Source: Isoetes taiwanensis (taxonomy: Eukaryota > Streptophyta > Lycopodiopsida > Isoetales > Isoetaceae). From it: DNA of 64,000 nt. Position 1 is the stretch's first letter, and each line of letters begins with the position of its first letter. Below, piece after piece: positions 11,411-23,460 of this stretch. The notes under the pieces are model-generated. The model did not search any database. It was not told the DNA's origin and saw nothing but the letters and a program-made list of their open reading frames with translations. The stretch covers positions 16,524,891 through 16,588,890 of the forward strand of contig JAJEKV010000027.1 of NCBI GenBank assembly GCA_021234155.1, read 5' to 3'. The translations under genes and the position numbers were made by a program.

Positions 11411-13144
11411 TTAACCTGAATCATATGCATTCAACCTGCCAGATGCGCCATATGTATTTGCCAACAAAACCGCAGCTGCTGCCAAGTTAGGATGGTCCAG
11501 CTTCATAACTGCTTCCATCGCACATTCAGCTGACCCAGTATCTCCATAAATGGCACAAGCACTCAGAAAGGCTCTCCAGATTATCAGATCTGGTTCACAA
11601 GGCATTGTATCAATAAGATTCCGAGCTTCGCCTAGCTGTCCTGCACGTCCAAGCAGATCAACCATACAAGCACAATGTTCAGACATTGGTTCAAACGCAT
11701 GAAGATGGCTCATAGAGTTGAAACATTCATGGCCTTCATCCACAAGGCCTATATGACTGAATGCAACAAGCATGGAAAGGAAAGTGATTTTATCTGGCTT
11801 AAACATTAGAAGCTGCATTTTCTCAAACAACTTAATAGTCTCATTCCCATCTCCATGTTCTGCATAGCCTGAGATTATAGAACTCCATGAAACTGTATCC
11901 TTCAAAGGCATTTGATCAAATACTTGCCGAGCATTTAAAATGCTCCCACATTTGGCATACATATTTATAAGTGCATTCCCCACAAGAATATTAAATTCAT
12001 TTCCACTTTCAGTTACCTGAAAATGGACATGCCTTCCGCTTTCTAATGCCCCAATACTGGCACAAGCACTCAAGACACTAACATATGCAACCTCGTCGGG
12101 ATCCAGACCACACTGTTGCATTTTCTCATAAATCATAAGTGCAGCATTACCATCTCCACCTTCTGCATAGCCACAAATCATAGATGTATATGAAACCACA
12201 TCTTGTGCAGGCATTATGCCAAATATCTGCTGAGCATCCTTGATGCTTCTGCATTTAACGTACATGTCAATAAGTGAACTTCCAAGAAAAAGATCCACCT
12301 CTACGTCACTTGTCACAAGTTGTGCATGAACGCATTTGCCCCAGTCCAGAGCTCGCCCACTAGCACATGCACTTAAGATGCATCTATAAGTAGCTTTGTT
12401 CACATTTAAACCATGTTGCAACATTTGTTTGAACATACTAAAGACCTCGTTTACTTCTCCAAGTTGTGACCAACAGTGGATCATAGCATTCCATGAGATG
12501 ATGTCATGGGCAGGCATACTCTCAAATACTTGGCCAGCATCCCTAATGTTCCCGCACTTTCCATACATGCCAATGAGGGAGTTCCCAACGCAAATATCGG
12601 AGATTACTCTAGCTTTCATGACCTTGGCATGCACGTATTTGCCCCATGTTAGAGTTAACACATTGGTGCATGCACTTAAGAAACTGACATAAGTGACATT
12701 GTTGGGCATTAGGCCATACTCCAGCATTTTCCTGAACAGATTGATCACCTCTTTGGTTTCCTGGTGGCGCGCATAGCCTGCAATCATTGTAGTCCATGTA
12801 AATACATCCTTTTTAAAGGCCCCATTAAATAGTTGATGTGCATTAGACATACTACCACACTTAGTGTACATATTGATGAGACTATTTAATAATAAAATGC
12901 CTGGGACAAATCCAATTGTGATAATATGAGCATGAACTTGTCTTCCCCTTACCAAATCTTTCATGTTAGTACATGCTTGCACGAGCTGGCAACATGCGTC
13001 AGGAAAGAGTTTTGGATCCTGCTGGTGCAATAGACCCAATCTTGCTAATGCATCATTCAATTTGCCCCCATCACATAACATCTTCATACATGTCCAGATG
13101 CCTTTATCAGAGAGGACTTGTCCACGTGCTAACAGGACAATCAT
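11411..13144 (-). CDS. PLS-class pentatricopeptide repeat protein, truncated E end
   Basis: 577 residues without internal stops. It shows repeated PLS-type PPR motifs from about residue 50 to 520, each block with a VHA-type helix, LLNSLINMYTKCG-like and NALINMYAKCGSI-like segments, and W(T/N/S)-MI-GYA segments. Such proteins bind single-stranded RNA in plastids or mitochondria, mainly for C-to-U editing. Near the C terminus, CMVDLLGRAGQLGEA and MPCEPDLIIWRAFLSAC mark the usual lead-in to the E motif, but the protein stops after VLLANTYGASGRLNAYDSG. The rest of the E motif and any DYW deaminase domain are absent. A splice-like CAG|GTTAAT lies at the stop, so a further 3' exon is possible. The start is also uncertain: an acceptor-like AACAG lies ~20 bp upstream of the ATG, so an upstream exon with the targeting peptide may exist, as in the neighbour. 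Confidence 0.85.
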   Translation of the reverse strand: MIVLLARGQVLSDKGIWTCMKMLCDGGKLNDALARLGLLHQQDPKLFPDACCQLVQACTNMKDLVRGRQVHAHIITIGFVPGILLLNSLINMYTKCGSMSNAHQLFNGAFKKDVFTWTTMIAGYARHQETKEVINLFRKMLEYGLMPNNVTYVSFLSACTNVLTLTWGKYVHAKVMKARVISDICVGNSLIGMYGKCGNIRDAGQVFESMPAHDIISWNAMIHCWSQLGEVNEVFSMFKQMLQHGLNVNKATYRCILSACASGRALDWGKCVHAQLVTSDVEVDLFLGSSLIDMYVKCRSIKDAQQIFGIMPAQDVVSYTSMICGYAEGGDGNAALMIYEKMQQCGLDPDEVAYVSVLSACASIGALESGRHVHFQVTESGNEFNILVGNALINMYAKCGSILNARQVFDQMPLKDTVSWSSIISGYAEHGDGNETIKLFEKMQLLMFKPDKITFLSMLVAFSHIGLVDEGHECFNSMSHLHAFEPMSEHCACMVDLLGRAGQLGEARNLIDTMPCEPDLIIWRAFLSACAIYGDTGSAECAMEAVMKLDHPNLAAAAVLLANTYGASGRLNAYDSG

Positions 13145-13993
13145 TGCTTCCTTTCGGTATCCATCTGTTCATATATTCTTGTTGTAAACTAGTTCTATCT
13201 TAACCAAAATTATCTTGGAACATTCATTCCCATGCCAATCCGCATATCTATGTTGAAAAGCAGCCATCATTTTCTTCTATGACTTATTTTCAGTCTTCTG
13301 TATGAAATGCCAATGTGCTCAAAGTTCTACCATAGAGCCCTTAGCCAGCCACTGAACTAACATGATACCTTGGAGTGCTTTAATATGTGCATACTCAGTT
13401 TAACACTTAAGCAGTTAAGTGAAGAACTAACATCAAAAAACAAATTCATCAATCCTTTAAGAACCTTGTCCCATCGCAACAATGGCAACGCAACAAAACT
13501 CCCATGTTTTACATGCTAATCCTTTCCCATGGATCGGGCTTAGGACAAACAGTTATCTTTTTCACTAGACAGAAGTACATCTTCGCACTCTATTCGTCAC
13601 CTCCTTGTCCTATGGTGTTGAAATTGTCCATAATGAGATCTCGATAAAGAACATACATGTCAGACTTTACAAAAAAAGAAATAAAGAAAAAGAGAGACAA
13701 AAGAAAATTTCCTCTTAATTATCGACCTTTCACTTGGCAGTAATGCAACAATAAGCAGTACAACTTCTGTTGCCGTGTTGCTTCTTGTTGGTAACATAAT
13801 AAACGTCTTCCGTTGCTTTACGATTGCCATGATAATATCCACAAAAACTTGATAGCAATGGAGACACTCAATGAAGAACAGAAGCCTCCAACCTAGTGAT
13901 CTTCCAACATGCCAGAAGATGATGATATGCTTTCTGAAATCAATAAATGTTTATAAAAATGTGTGATTCACAATAACTAGCACGTAACTTAGC
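13145..13993. other. Intergenic spacer between the two PPR genes
   Basis: About 850 bp without recognisable coding. It presumably contains the 5' leader of the 11.4 kb PPR gene and the 3' end of the next one. No repeat or RNA gene seen. Confidence 0.5.
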
Positions 13994-16280
13994 TTAAAAG
14001 AGAGTTCTACAATCCCGTATTAAATTTTTAATTTCTGAGTCCATACTTTCTGCATACATATTTGATAATGAAACTAATGCACCAGCATTCAATGGATCCA
14101 ACTGCAAGATTTCCCCTATTGATTCTTCTGCAAGCTGTATGTCAGTATGGATCTTACATGCTCCTAAAAATGGTGTCCAGACAATGACACCTGGCTGAAA
14201 TGGCATTGTGTCAATAAGGTCCTTTGCCTCGTGCAAGTAACCTACCCGACTAAGAAGATCTACCATGCAAGCATAATGCTCTCTTGTTGGAACAATGCCA
14301 TACATATTGCTCATGGAGTGGAAATAATGATGCCCAGTATCTTCTAGCCCTAAATTACTACATGCCGCAAGAATAGAAATAAATGTAACACGGTCTGGTG
14401 TCAGACCATAACTTTGCATTTTATTAAGAAACTTCAAGGCATAATCACCATTTCCATTGTCAGCATACCCCGAAATCATTGTAGTCCATGAAACTATATC
14501 TTGGAAAGACATAGTATCGAACACTTGGCAGGCATCCTTGACAACACCACACTTACAGTACATGTCAACCAGGACATTTCCAACAGAACTTGCCAGGCCA
14601 ATCTGAATGAGATGAGTATGAATGAATTTGCCCCATTCTAAAGTTCCTGCATTAGCATATGCACTAAGAATAGCGGAATAGGTGCTAATTTCTCCTTCCA
14701 ACCCATAATGTAGCATGCTTTCAAGAAGAGCTATGGCACATCTGCTATCTCCAAATTGAGAATATCCTGCAATTACAGCATTCCATGAGATCTGGTTACA
14801 TTCAATCATTCTATCAAAGACTTGACAACAATCTACTAGTTTCCCACATTTAGCATACATGGACACAAGGGCATTCTCTATTATTATATCAGACTCCACA
14901 CCGGCTTTTCTGAGAAGGGCATGTCCATATTTGCCTAACTCTGTAGCTTCTGATATTGCACATCCACTTATAATGCCTATGTATGCCACTTTGTTTGGCT
15001 TCAAACCCTGTTGCCTCATTTGGCCCAACAGATTGATCGCTTCATGAGCATCTCCAAAATCTCCATATGCAGAAATCATTGTCGACCACAAAACCATATC
15101 ACGAGTGTGTATATTGTTGAATATCAGGCGAGATTCTTGAATATTTCCAGCTTTTGCATATGTGGCAATAAGTGCACTTGCTACAAAAGCATCGGTTTCT
15201 AATCCGGATTTTAGAATGATGGTGTGAACATGCTTACTCCATTCAATGGCCCAGCCACTGGCACATGCAACTAAGAGACTTACATAAGTAGCCCTATTTG
15301 GTTTTATTTCAAGAAGGTCCATTTTCCACAACAAATCAACAGCTTCACTAGAATATCCAAACTGTGCATACACTGAGATCACAACATTCCATGTAACCAC
15401 ATTTTGCATTGGCATTCCGTCAAATGCTAACTGTACGTCCTCCACTCTGCCACATTTTCCATACATTCCCACCACAGTATTTGCAACAAAAATATCTGAC
15501 CCAAATCCAAATTTTATAATGTGTGCATGGATATGCTTGCCATGACATAGAGACTTTAAGCAAGCACAGGCACTTAAGAAACTAACATAACTGACAGAAT
15601 TTGGTTGTGGCCCATGTTCTTGCATATGGTAGAAAAGCTTCATAGTTCCATCAGCATCCCCAGATTGAACATAGCCAGTCATCATTGTAGTCCAGGTATA
15701 GACATCTTGACTAATCATTGTATCAAATACCAGACCTGCATTTACCAGACTTATACACTTGCAGTACATGTTGACAATCGCATTCACCAAGAGGATGCCT
15801 GGATTATATCTACTTTTGATAATTTGAGCATGAACCAATTTTCCCTCCGGCAAGGACTGTTTGCGGACACATGCCCTCACCACAGACAAATGGGTATCAG
15901 AGCAGATTTGAAGTTCTTTATAGTCCATATACGTTTCCCTCACTAATAATTCACACGCTTCTGGGGTTCACGTGATTTGTTAATACATTGTTTTGAATCT
16001 CTAGAACTAATGATGCTCAAAATTAATGCATCCAGTTATTTATTCAAGTTCTAGTTAAGGGGAATTTAAGGAAAACGCAACCGATCTGCGCACCTTCCAA
16101 CATTTTAATTTGCAGATAGAGCATAAACGACTTACAAGGTGTAATGTCCAGGCCAGGAAGTTTCTCCACATTAGCTCCATCGATGGCGCTGCGGCTGCAG
16201 TATGACGTCCCATTTACGGCAAAGGTTGCTGGGCTTTTTACACTCGTAGCAAAAACGAATGCCACGCATCTAAAATACAA
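13994..16280 (-). CDS. PLS-class pentatricopeptide repeat protein (two exons)
   Basis: The main exon (13994-15942) encodes ~649 residues of PLS-type PPR repeats (e.g. LVNAIVNMYCKC, VYTWTTMMTGYV, ANTVVGMYGKCGRVED, NALVSMYAKCGKL) ending in CMVDLLSRVGYLHEAKDLI and a shortened E motif; there is no DYW domain. An upstream frame (16136-16280) starts with ATG and reads MYFRCVAFVFATSVKS. It has few acidic residues in its first 35, as in organellar targeting peptides. It ends at a consensus donor T|GTAAGT, and the acceptor TTATTAG at 15943 restores the reading frame exactly. I therefore propose two exons with a ~190-bp intron. If unspliced, the first ATG of the main exon is at 15927 (MDYKELQICSD). It is tandem with, and similar to, the neighbouring PPR gene. 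Likely organellar RNA processing or editing factor. Confidence 0.8.
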
Positions 16281-17318
16281 AATAGGGAAATTTGTAAAAA
16301 TACCCCTGTAATGATTAATGATTCCTTATTATCATTATTATATTATTCATTCCTTATGGCTTTTTTTTCCATCTTTTGTTTCTGACCCTTGATCTCCAGA
16401 ATATTCCCTATTTTATACCAGATCAAAGGCCATTAAATTTTTCATTGAGAATTTGTCTGTCACTTCCAATGGTCCAAACAGAACCAAGAAATGCATGAGA
16501 AAACCTATGGTCTCATAGCATTGTCATTAATGCATACACAACTTCCACCAAACCACGGTCTCAAAACCATGGCCTGCACAACGATCTGCCACCTGCTCTT
16601 GTTGCCCACGAATCAGCCATCTGCTCTTGCTGCCCCGAATCAGCCATCTGCTCTTCCTGCCAACGAACCCTCTACTACTGCTCGCCCAACAGTCCAACGA
16701 ATCCTCTGCTACTGCTCGCCCAGATAGGACGGACAGAACCAAACCCCTGTGCACCAAGCAGCCTCTGCCCTTGGCCGGAGGAACCTAAAAAACACACCAG
16801 AACCGAAAAAACACAAGCACACTGGATTTTCTCCAGAAACAGCAGAATCCAAAGCCGGATCTGCGAGGACCAAGCCGTATTTGCATAGGCTTGTAGAACC
16901 GACAACAACAGAAGAGTTGTCCACCCAACAGGAGTGCCCATGTGCCCATCACATACTTTCCTTTTTTATACCATGCACAGGGATGTCAAAATAATCACAT
17001 CCTTCAAGCCAAAATAGGAAGATACCTTCATCTGCCAACAAGCTCCTCAAATCACTAAAAAACTACGCCTTGCGTACGGTTTAGCATACAATACAAGGGC
17101 CAAATCTTGGCCCAACCATGCCTGAAATATTGCCCCCAAGTATCAAACAAAAATATTGGAAGTTTATGATGCAAAATTATGAAAATGTGCGGTTTTAGGG
17201 GGTTTTTTTTTTTTATGGAAATAACCATAATTTTTTGTAAGATTTAAATGAGAACGGGTCCTTTGGATGTATTGTACGTAGGATGGTATCTTCCCTTCAA
17301 AGCTAAAATCACCTGAGC
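16281..17318. other. Intergenic with a short ~31-bp tandem repeat
   Basis: Upstream flank of the PPR gene. At about 16579-16663 the unit 'cgaatcagccatctgctcttgctgcc' is repeated roughly three times, giving spurious open frames on both strands. T- and A-runs lie at ~17200. No gene recognised. Confidence 0.5.
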
Positions 17319-17906
17319 ATGAGTCGCCCCCCAGAGGGGAGGAGGCTGCTAAGAGGGCACAGGTTAACAGGGAGGAGAGAGAGAGAGAGGAGGAAGAGAG
17401 CTGATGCGGTTGAAGCTACGAGTACTGCAAGGCTTAGGGAATTCATGTATCTAAGGGGGGTGTGTAGAATGGCATCTGTTTTTGGTTTTCAGAGGGTATT
17501 GAGTGAGGAAGTGAAGACAAGAAGGCTACAGGTGAGAAACATGTTGAGAATGAGGCAAGGGTTGAGCCCACTTAGGGCAGCCATTACTAGCAATCAGACG
17601 TCCCCTATCATTGACCAAATGCACCTGCCTGTTAGTCCTTCGCGTAGTCCCTATGTAGATCTGAACTCACAGGCCTTGGAAGATGTTGATGATGTGCAAG
17701 TCATGTGCAGTTTAGATGACACACATATCTGCTCGGGTGATGCTGGACATGGGCAGAATGTAAATATTGAGGGTTGCATACCTCTAGTTAGACCTGTAGC
17801 AAACCCAATCAGCACACTCAATTCCCCAATGAAGAGGTGGGACTTGGCAGCTCCACAGCAACATGCTGACATTGGTCATGGCAATTTATTAAGGTTGGAC
17901 ACATAG
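17319..17906 (+). CDS. Hypothetical protein, 195 aa
   Basis: An open frame starting MSRPPEGRRLLRGHRL with a very basic N terminus (Arg/Lys rich to about residue 30), then a less biased region with several Asp/Val stretches. No domain is recognised and no membrane segment seen. The region after the stop (to ~18090) shows another open, protein-like frame (IIKEMVEIGVDPAIISYARA), so this could be part of a longer broken gene, perhaps of transposon origin. It could equally be non-coding. Confidence 0.3.
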   Translation: MSRPPEGRRLLRGHRLTGRRERERRKRADAVEATSTARLREFMYLRGVCRMASVFGFQRVLSEEVKTRRLQVRNMLRMRQGLSPLRAAITSNQTSPIIDQMHLPVSPSRSPYVDLNSQALEDVDDVQVMCSLDDTHICSGDAGHGQNVNIEGCIPLVRPVANPISTLNSPMKRWDLAAPQQHADIGHGNLLRLDT

Positions 17907-19197
17907 GGGTGGGCGAACTGTGCTGCAGCCAATTCAGGACCCCAACATGACCAAGATGTGGCAATAGACAAGGCGAGGATTATAAAGGAGATGGTGGAAA
18001 TTGGGGTGGACCCTGCAATTATTAGCTATGCAAGGGCATGGATGTTGGGTTTGCAAGTATATGGAGGGCTGAGATGGCTCGTGAATCTACGCACTTTCAC
18101 CTTCAATTTGAATACCATGCAATCCAATGCAAACTCCAATCCCACGCAATGTTTAGTCCACATAAAAGGGGAAACAAGGAATACGAAACTGGAAGCGTGA
18201 AATAAGGAAATAGAAATGCATATTTCATCATGCCTATGCGGCTAGAACATATCCGTTCGAAAATAGAAAGGCAGATTTCTTTATGCCTATAGTGGCTAGA
18301 AAATATCCACTCGACTGATTCCTTGCAATCTATTACTTCATAGGATTCCATGCAATCTATTACTTCGCTCCTCTAAACGTCCATTTAGCATATTTTGAAC
18401 TCATTCTAACTTCTCTACAAATCTTCACCCTCTATTTAAGATATTCTACAAATATTCTTGTTTCCTCACTTCTATCCCTAAGATTGCCCTTCAGTTAACC
18501 CAAAAAGAGATGGATTAACGGAGCATTTAAGAGTGATCCAATTTCATTACACCTCCCTCTTCTCTCTATTCATTACACCTCACTAACATGAGAATTTTCC
18601 ACCAAAAAGGTTCATAGCGAGCGACACAAAGATCCAAAAAGAAAGAGACAGAATGATTTAAAAACTCCCAAATAAATTCACTTGCATAAACTAGCAATTT
18701 TGACATTTAAAAGTAACATTGCTACCCAATTGTCGGGTGCTTAAACATCAAAACAGTCTACATATTTATCAAATTTTATGGTGCTTCTCTTAGGTTCCTA
18801 TTCACATCTTGGCAGCCATGCATATGGCCTAATTAACCATAATGTTTTAAGTATTCCAGACAGCAAGTTGGCTTGATATAGAATATGCATGTGATCGCCT
18901 TTCCTTGTATTGATGAAGTCCAGGGCTTCTAACCAGCTATCCATGTTTCGACAAAGCTAACAGACTGAAAAGAAGAATACAAAAGAATGATCTACCATTC
19001 ACCTCCATTGTAACATTAAAAGGTCAGGCGAAAGTTCCAATCTTGCTTCTTTGTCAGCATATCTTGAATTGGAACTTTCCAAGGACCTAAAGAAACAATG
19101 CCTTGCCTGCGTTGTTTGACTGATTGGCTACTTTAGAGATCACAGGGATATGATAAAAATCTAAAGTTACAAGGCCAAATCACTTTTCTCCCTGACT
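17907..19197. other. Intergenic, 3' flank of PRP19
   Basis: No gene recognised apart from a possible continuation of the preceding frame to ~18090. The right part (18900-19197) should hold the 3' untranslated region of the minus-strand PRP19 gene. Confidence 0.5.
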
Positions 19198-22100
19198 TTA
19201 ATTTGATCCAGGTGTTGGAGCTCCAAAGATGCGAAGGTTGCGGTCCGTAGCTCCAACAGCTACATATGATGCATCTTGACCAAACCTCAGAGCTGTTACT
19301 TTTCCTGCAGAAACCAAATAAACATAAGTACAATTTTACCTCTTTTTCAGAGCAGATTATTAGTTTTTCAAGACTTCAATCACAAAATAATACCTGTTCC
19401 AGATAAATCTGGAAAAGTTTTTATAATATTCCAATCTTGTTTGACACCAGCAACTTGATAAACCCTGAGTTATGATTGCCATATAGCAGATGTCAATACA
19501 AGGCTCCATAACTCCACATGTAGATGAAAACAAAGGCTTATCTTTTCTGCATACTTCTAGTATGCAGGACATTAAAAATCTATAAACAAGGTACAATAAC
19601 TAATAAAGATACAGAACCTGATATCAGAACCAGCAATCGCCAAATAGCTCCCACTATAGTCGAACTCAACTAAAGTTTGAATAGAAAAGTTAGTGCACAG
19701 CTTTAGCATCTACACAACAAGCACTAAACTTCATAAATTAGTAAGTTACAAACGAAGAAAATAAAATCGTATTGTGACATACCAGCATTAGTTGGAGTAT
19801 TTGAGTCGTAAGGAGTGAAAGACCGGAAATTTCTGAGTTTTCTTAGATCCCATAGTTTCACTCCATCGCTGGCAGCAGTCTGATGCAAGAATTCAAGGGA
19901 TGTTATAATGTCCTAGGACATTAACTGTAGATATCATTGATATTGACATCAAACTCCCGAATAACGATTAACCACAAATATCATGATGTCTGAGATCTTT
20001 GTTCAGCAAATCAAACTTCATAAAGGATTACTCACCGCTAAGAAATAGCCATTCTCAGAAAAAGATATATCTGTTACAGGGCCACTATGTCCTTCAAACT
20101 TTGCAACATTACCCTGCAGCAGGCATATCAGAAAATTCTCTCTTTATCCTGGCATATACCTATATGAAGACTTACCTGAGACTTCACATCCCATATCCGC
20201 ACAAGAGACTCAGCAGTTCCAGTACCAAGAATGAGACCATCTGGATGGAAGGCTGCTGAAGTATAACCATCTTGAACTGATGGTTCACTGACCTGATGAG
20301 AAACCAGAGGTTAGATATTCAATCTTAAATTTGACGACAATATTTCACCAATCGAATATGTTTAATAAATGGTGACCTGGGTCAAGCACACCCCTGAAGA
20401 GAGATCATAGAAGGCCCAAGTCTTGTCAGACGATGCTGTAACAAAGTAGTTGTGTGTCGCGTGTAGGGTGACTGCCTTAACCTGGACCAAAATCCTTGTT
20501 ATTGAGATTATAAAACATAAGCATTTCGTTCAGCAACAAAAATAAACAATGTTGGACCTCAGCAGTGTGGTCGTTCAAAACGTGTTTGCAATCATAATTT
20601 CCATCCTCTTGTCCTTGCCATATTCGTACAGTCTAGTACATACCCAACAAATTATACAAAAAGAAGTACTTTTAAGCCTTATTCTTCCACCCAGTATGAG
20701 AAATCAGACACTGGCTACTAACCTTGTCAGCAGAGCAAGTTAAAACTAATTCATCTCGTGGAACAAATTTCACACCAGTTACCTGCAAAAACCACAACTC
20801 CCGTTAATACAAATTTGCGAAACTGCACTTGACTTCTCATACACCTCATCTTATTATACAAAGAGAGGAAGAAAATTATATAAGCAGTTTACTCGTTTGT
20901 TATGTCCTGTAAGTGTCGATACAATCTGCCCAGAAGAACGATCAAAGATAACTGCTGTTGAGTCTACGCCCCCAGTAAGAATCAAATCCTACAAAAGGTA
21001 TGTGAGGCTTTGTGTACAGCAGAAAAAGTCATAAGCAGACAGTAAGGAAAAAACTAATATTGTCACCTTTGTTGGGTGAATATCAATAGAAGCTATTCCA
21101 GGCTTGTTTGTTTTATGAAGCGGATGACTTGATATTTGCGTGTAGCGCTCAAAATCCTCAGGTGAAGCTAAAGTTGGAGAGTTCTGCTTCAGCAAACTGT
21201 TATTCACGTGCAAGCAATATGCATAAACGTGGCATCACTTTCAACATGTCAGAAGGCAAACCTGACGCTTTTTACGCTGACTAGACAGCCTTGCATTGCA
21301 ATCTGTGAGCTCCTGGACTATCTCAGATGTAATCCCTTGACGTGGCATTTTGGCTGGTATAGCAGGCTCTAGATCAGCATCTGCAGCTGCAAGAATCAAC
21401 AAAGGCGTTTAGAAAGTTGAAAATAGCATGAAGAAAGAAAGAGGAAAAGGAGAAAAAAACTTATGACCTCGCTTTCCGTTGCTCATAATTGGGGCAGCTG
21501 CCAAAGCAGGTAGCGGCATTTGCCTTTCAGCTTGAGCGAGTAAAGCCTTGGCCTCATCCCTTTCTTTCTTTAATCTAGCAATTACACGGCATGCTGCATC
21601 ATGCTAGAAAATTTACCCAATAGTCAATTCACCATGTTTCTGCATAATATCTGTTGCAATTTCAACAAATATTTGCGAACAGTTCCCAAGGGTATACTTT
21701 CGCCATCAAGTACAAACCTGAAAGAGAGCATGGCTAAGCTCTTGTCGAGCTGTATGTAATTGTTGTTCAAGTGAGTAGTTAGAAAGAACAACAGCATCCC
21801 ACTCCTGAAAACAGTCTTTGTCATTGATTTCAAGTAAAACACAAAGACAATCAAATAAGAAAGACTTTTTGAGCTCCTAAATTTCATCTTTCTCTATATT
21901 TCTATTATTTGTTATCCAACTACAAAAATATCCATTTTTTTTTGGGTTCACCCCATCAATTCAGTATCAAAGGAACCTCCTGCTGACTACTCTCATTTGG
22001 GAAACACGCCAAGGATACAAAAAGGGATAAAGAATAACTAATTTACATTGGAACAATGCTTCAGCTTACATCAAAATTATGCAGGCTTAGCAAGTTGGCT

Positions 22101-23061
22101 TTGAAAAGACAGTCTACCTTTCCGTTTCTTTATTGACTGCTATTGTAACCTATGAGTACGTCAAAAGTGCTTTTTGCATGGTCTCCTCAACATTGTAAAA
22201 TATGGATTTGAAAGCTCATTCTGGCTAGTCTCTTTAATAAGTCATAAACTGATGACTCACATTTTGAAACAGACTGAGCATCCCAGGAATGCTTGCTGCT
22301 TGCAACGGCCTAGGTTTCACAGCCTGTTATAGAAAACCAAAATGGTTAATAGAGAAAAACAAATAATTGACAGCAAAAGAGTCGTGCATACGAACCTTAT
22401 TTGTTTTAACAGGAAGAAGATCTTCAAGGGAGAGGCTTTCACCTGTAATAGGGCACTTCCCATTCTCCTACAATTGGAATAAAAATAAGTCAAAATTTTA
22501 AAATCAACTGCAAACATATAATTAGCATTTGCAGGACCCTCTAAGACTTCTAATCTGTCACTTGGTTAGCCTACTTATAACCGTCGGAAGGCAGAAAGCT
22601 TACTGCAATGTGAGTCTCAATCAATCTCCTCTCAAACAGAAGACCTGAGTTTTTCGATATAACGGGCTCCTCTGGTGTGACTCCAGAGACTGCAAGATAA
22701 CCCATCACAAATAAATACTCTTTAAGAGAATGATAACGACTCTGCAGACATTCATCCAAACAGTAAAGAGCCACACTTCTTTAATCAGTCGTGACTTAAA
22801 ACGGAAACGGGCTCTGAAGTGCTATATCTCATACAAAAACATGGTTAAAAATTTGAAATTCCTCCTGCTCAAACTTATCCATTTTTAGTTCAAAAATTAT
22901 GCCTACTACCATCACTGAAGGATTACAACCATCTCCAGACAATGTTAACCCTCAAAATGCACTACAAAGTGCACTGGAAAAGTTGGATGTGCAGCAATTA
23001 AGGCATGCAAAACCCTAAACCCTAAATAACTGCGGAATAAGAACGTACTAGCACAAAACAT
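19198..23061 (-). CDS. PRP19: Pre-mRNA-processing factor 19 (U-box, coiled coil, WD40), 18 exons
   Basis: The product is an E3 ubiquitin ligase at the core of the NineTeen complex (plant MAC3/PUB59-60), which activates the spliceosome. Exons, approximately: 23049-23061, 22604-22689, 22396-22467, 22262-22323, 21719-21803, 21471-21602, 21262-21386, 21066-21192, 20894-20989, 20726-20780, 20559-20634, 20381-20478, 20176-20293, 20035-20114, 19785-19880, 19618-19671, 19394-19464, 19198-19304. Exon 1 gives MFCA, joining in phase to [16 protein letters not shown], the U-box start. Next come [19 protein letters not shown], a tetramerisation coiled coil ([19 protein letters not shown]), and a linker with [16 protein letters not shown]. 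The WD40 propeller follows: [75 protein letters not shown], ending [17 protein letters not shown]. The ~520-aa length matches the family. All junctions used are GT-AG and in phase, so the gene looks intact. Intron retention between the short exons would explain the fragmentary frames. Confidence 0.95.
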
Positions 23062-23268
23062 GGTTGCGCCCAAATGCTGTAAGGGAGGAAAGTGCTGAGC
23101 GTCGACGAAGCTGAAGCAAGCAAGAACCCTAGAGCATCGGGGGTAGCTTTGCCTGGAAAACGAAGGGTTTTTTAATTTGCGTATTTTTGTTGTGGATATA
23201 ATTTAGATATACAACTGATTTTTGGAAATTGGTTTCCCATGGCTGGAATATACACTTGGATGTTTAGT

Positions 23269-23325
23269 GGAAGGAAGGAAGGAAGGAAGGAAGGTACTTT
23301 TATCGTCCACGGAGACCAATGGACT
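23269..23325 (-). repeat. LINE/SINE 3' end with (GGAA)n tail, minus orientation
   Basis: A (GGAA)n microsatellite at 23269-23294 is followed by the reverse complement of ATTGGTCTCCGTGGACGATA. This is nearly the terminal sequence of the LINE ending at ~9380. It is therefore a severely 5'-truncated insertion whose 3' end faces left. Confidence 0.6.
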
Positions 23326-23347
23326 ATAGTTGATTGTGCATAGTCGA

Positions 23348-23460
23348 AAGGATTATATAGCACAATAACAGAGGTTTAGGGGATTTGATTTGGATGTATA
23401 AATGATCATGTATGAAATCATAGACCATACCCTTAAAACAATTAAATGGGTTAAAGCATT
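23348..23460 (+). repeat. Dispersed repeat, copy near PRP19 promoter side
   Basis: Reads 'tagcacaataacag...ggggatttgat...atcatagaccatacccttaaaacaatt...atgggtta', matching sequences at ~36207-36310 and 38563-38852 with scattered substitutions. Function unknown. Confidence 0.6.

Noticed and set aside
16491-16994. Open frames on both strands around 'cgaatcagccatctgctctt'
   Set aside because: Short tandem repeat; both strands open, low complexity.
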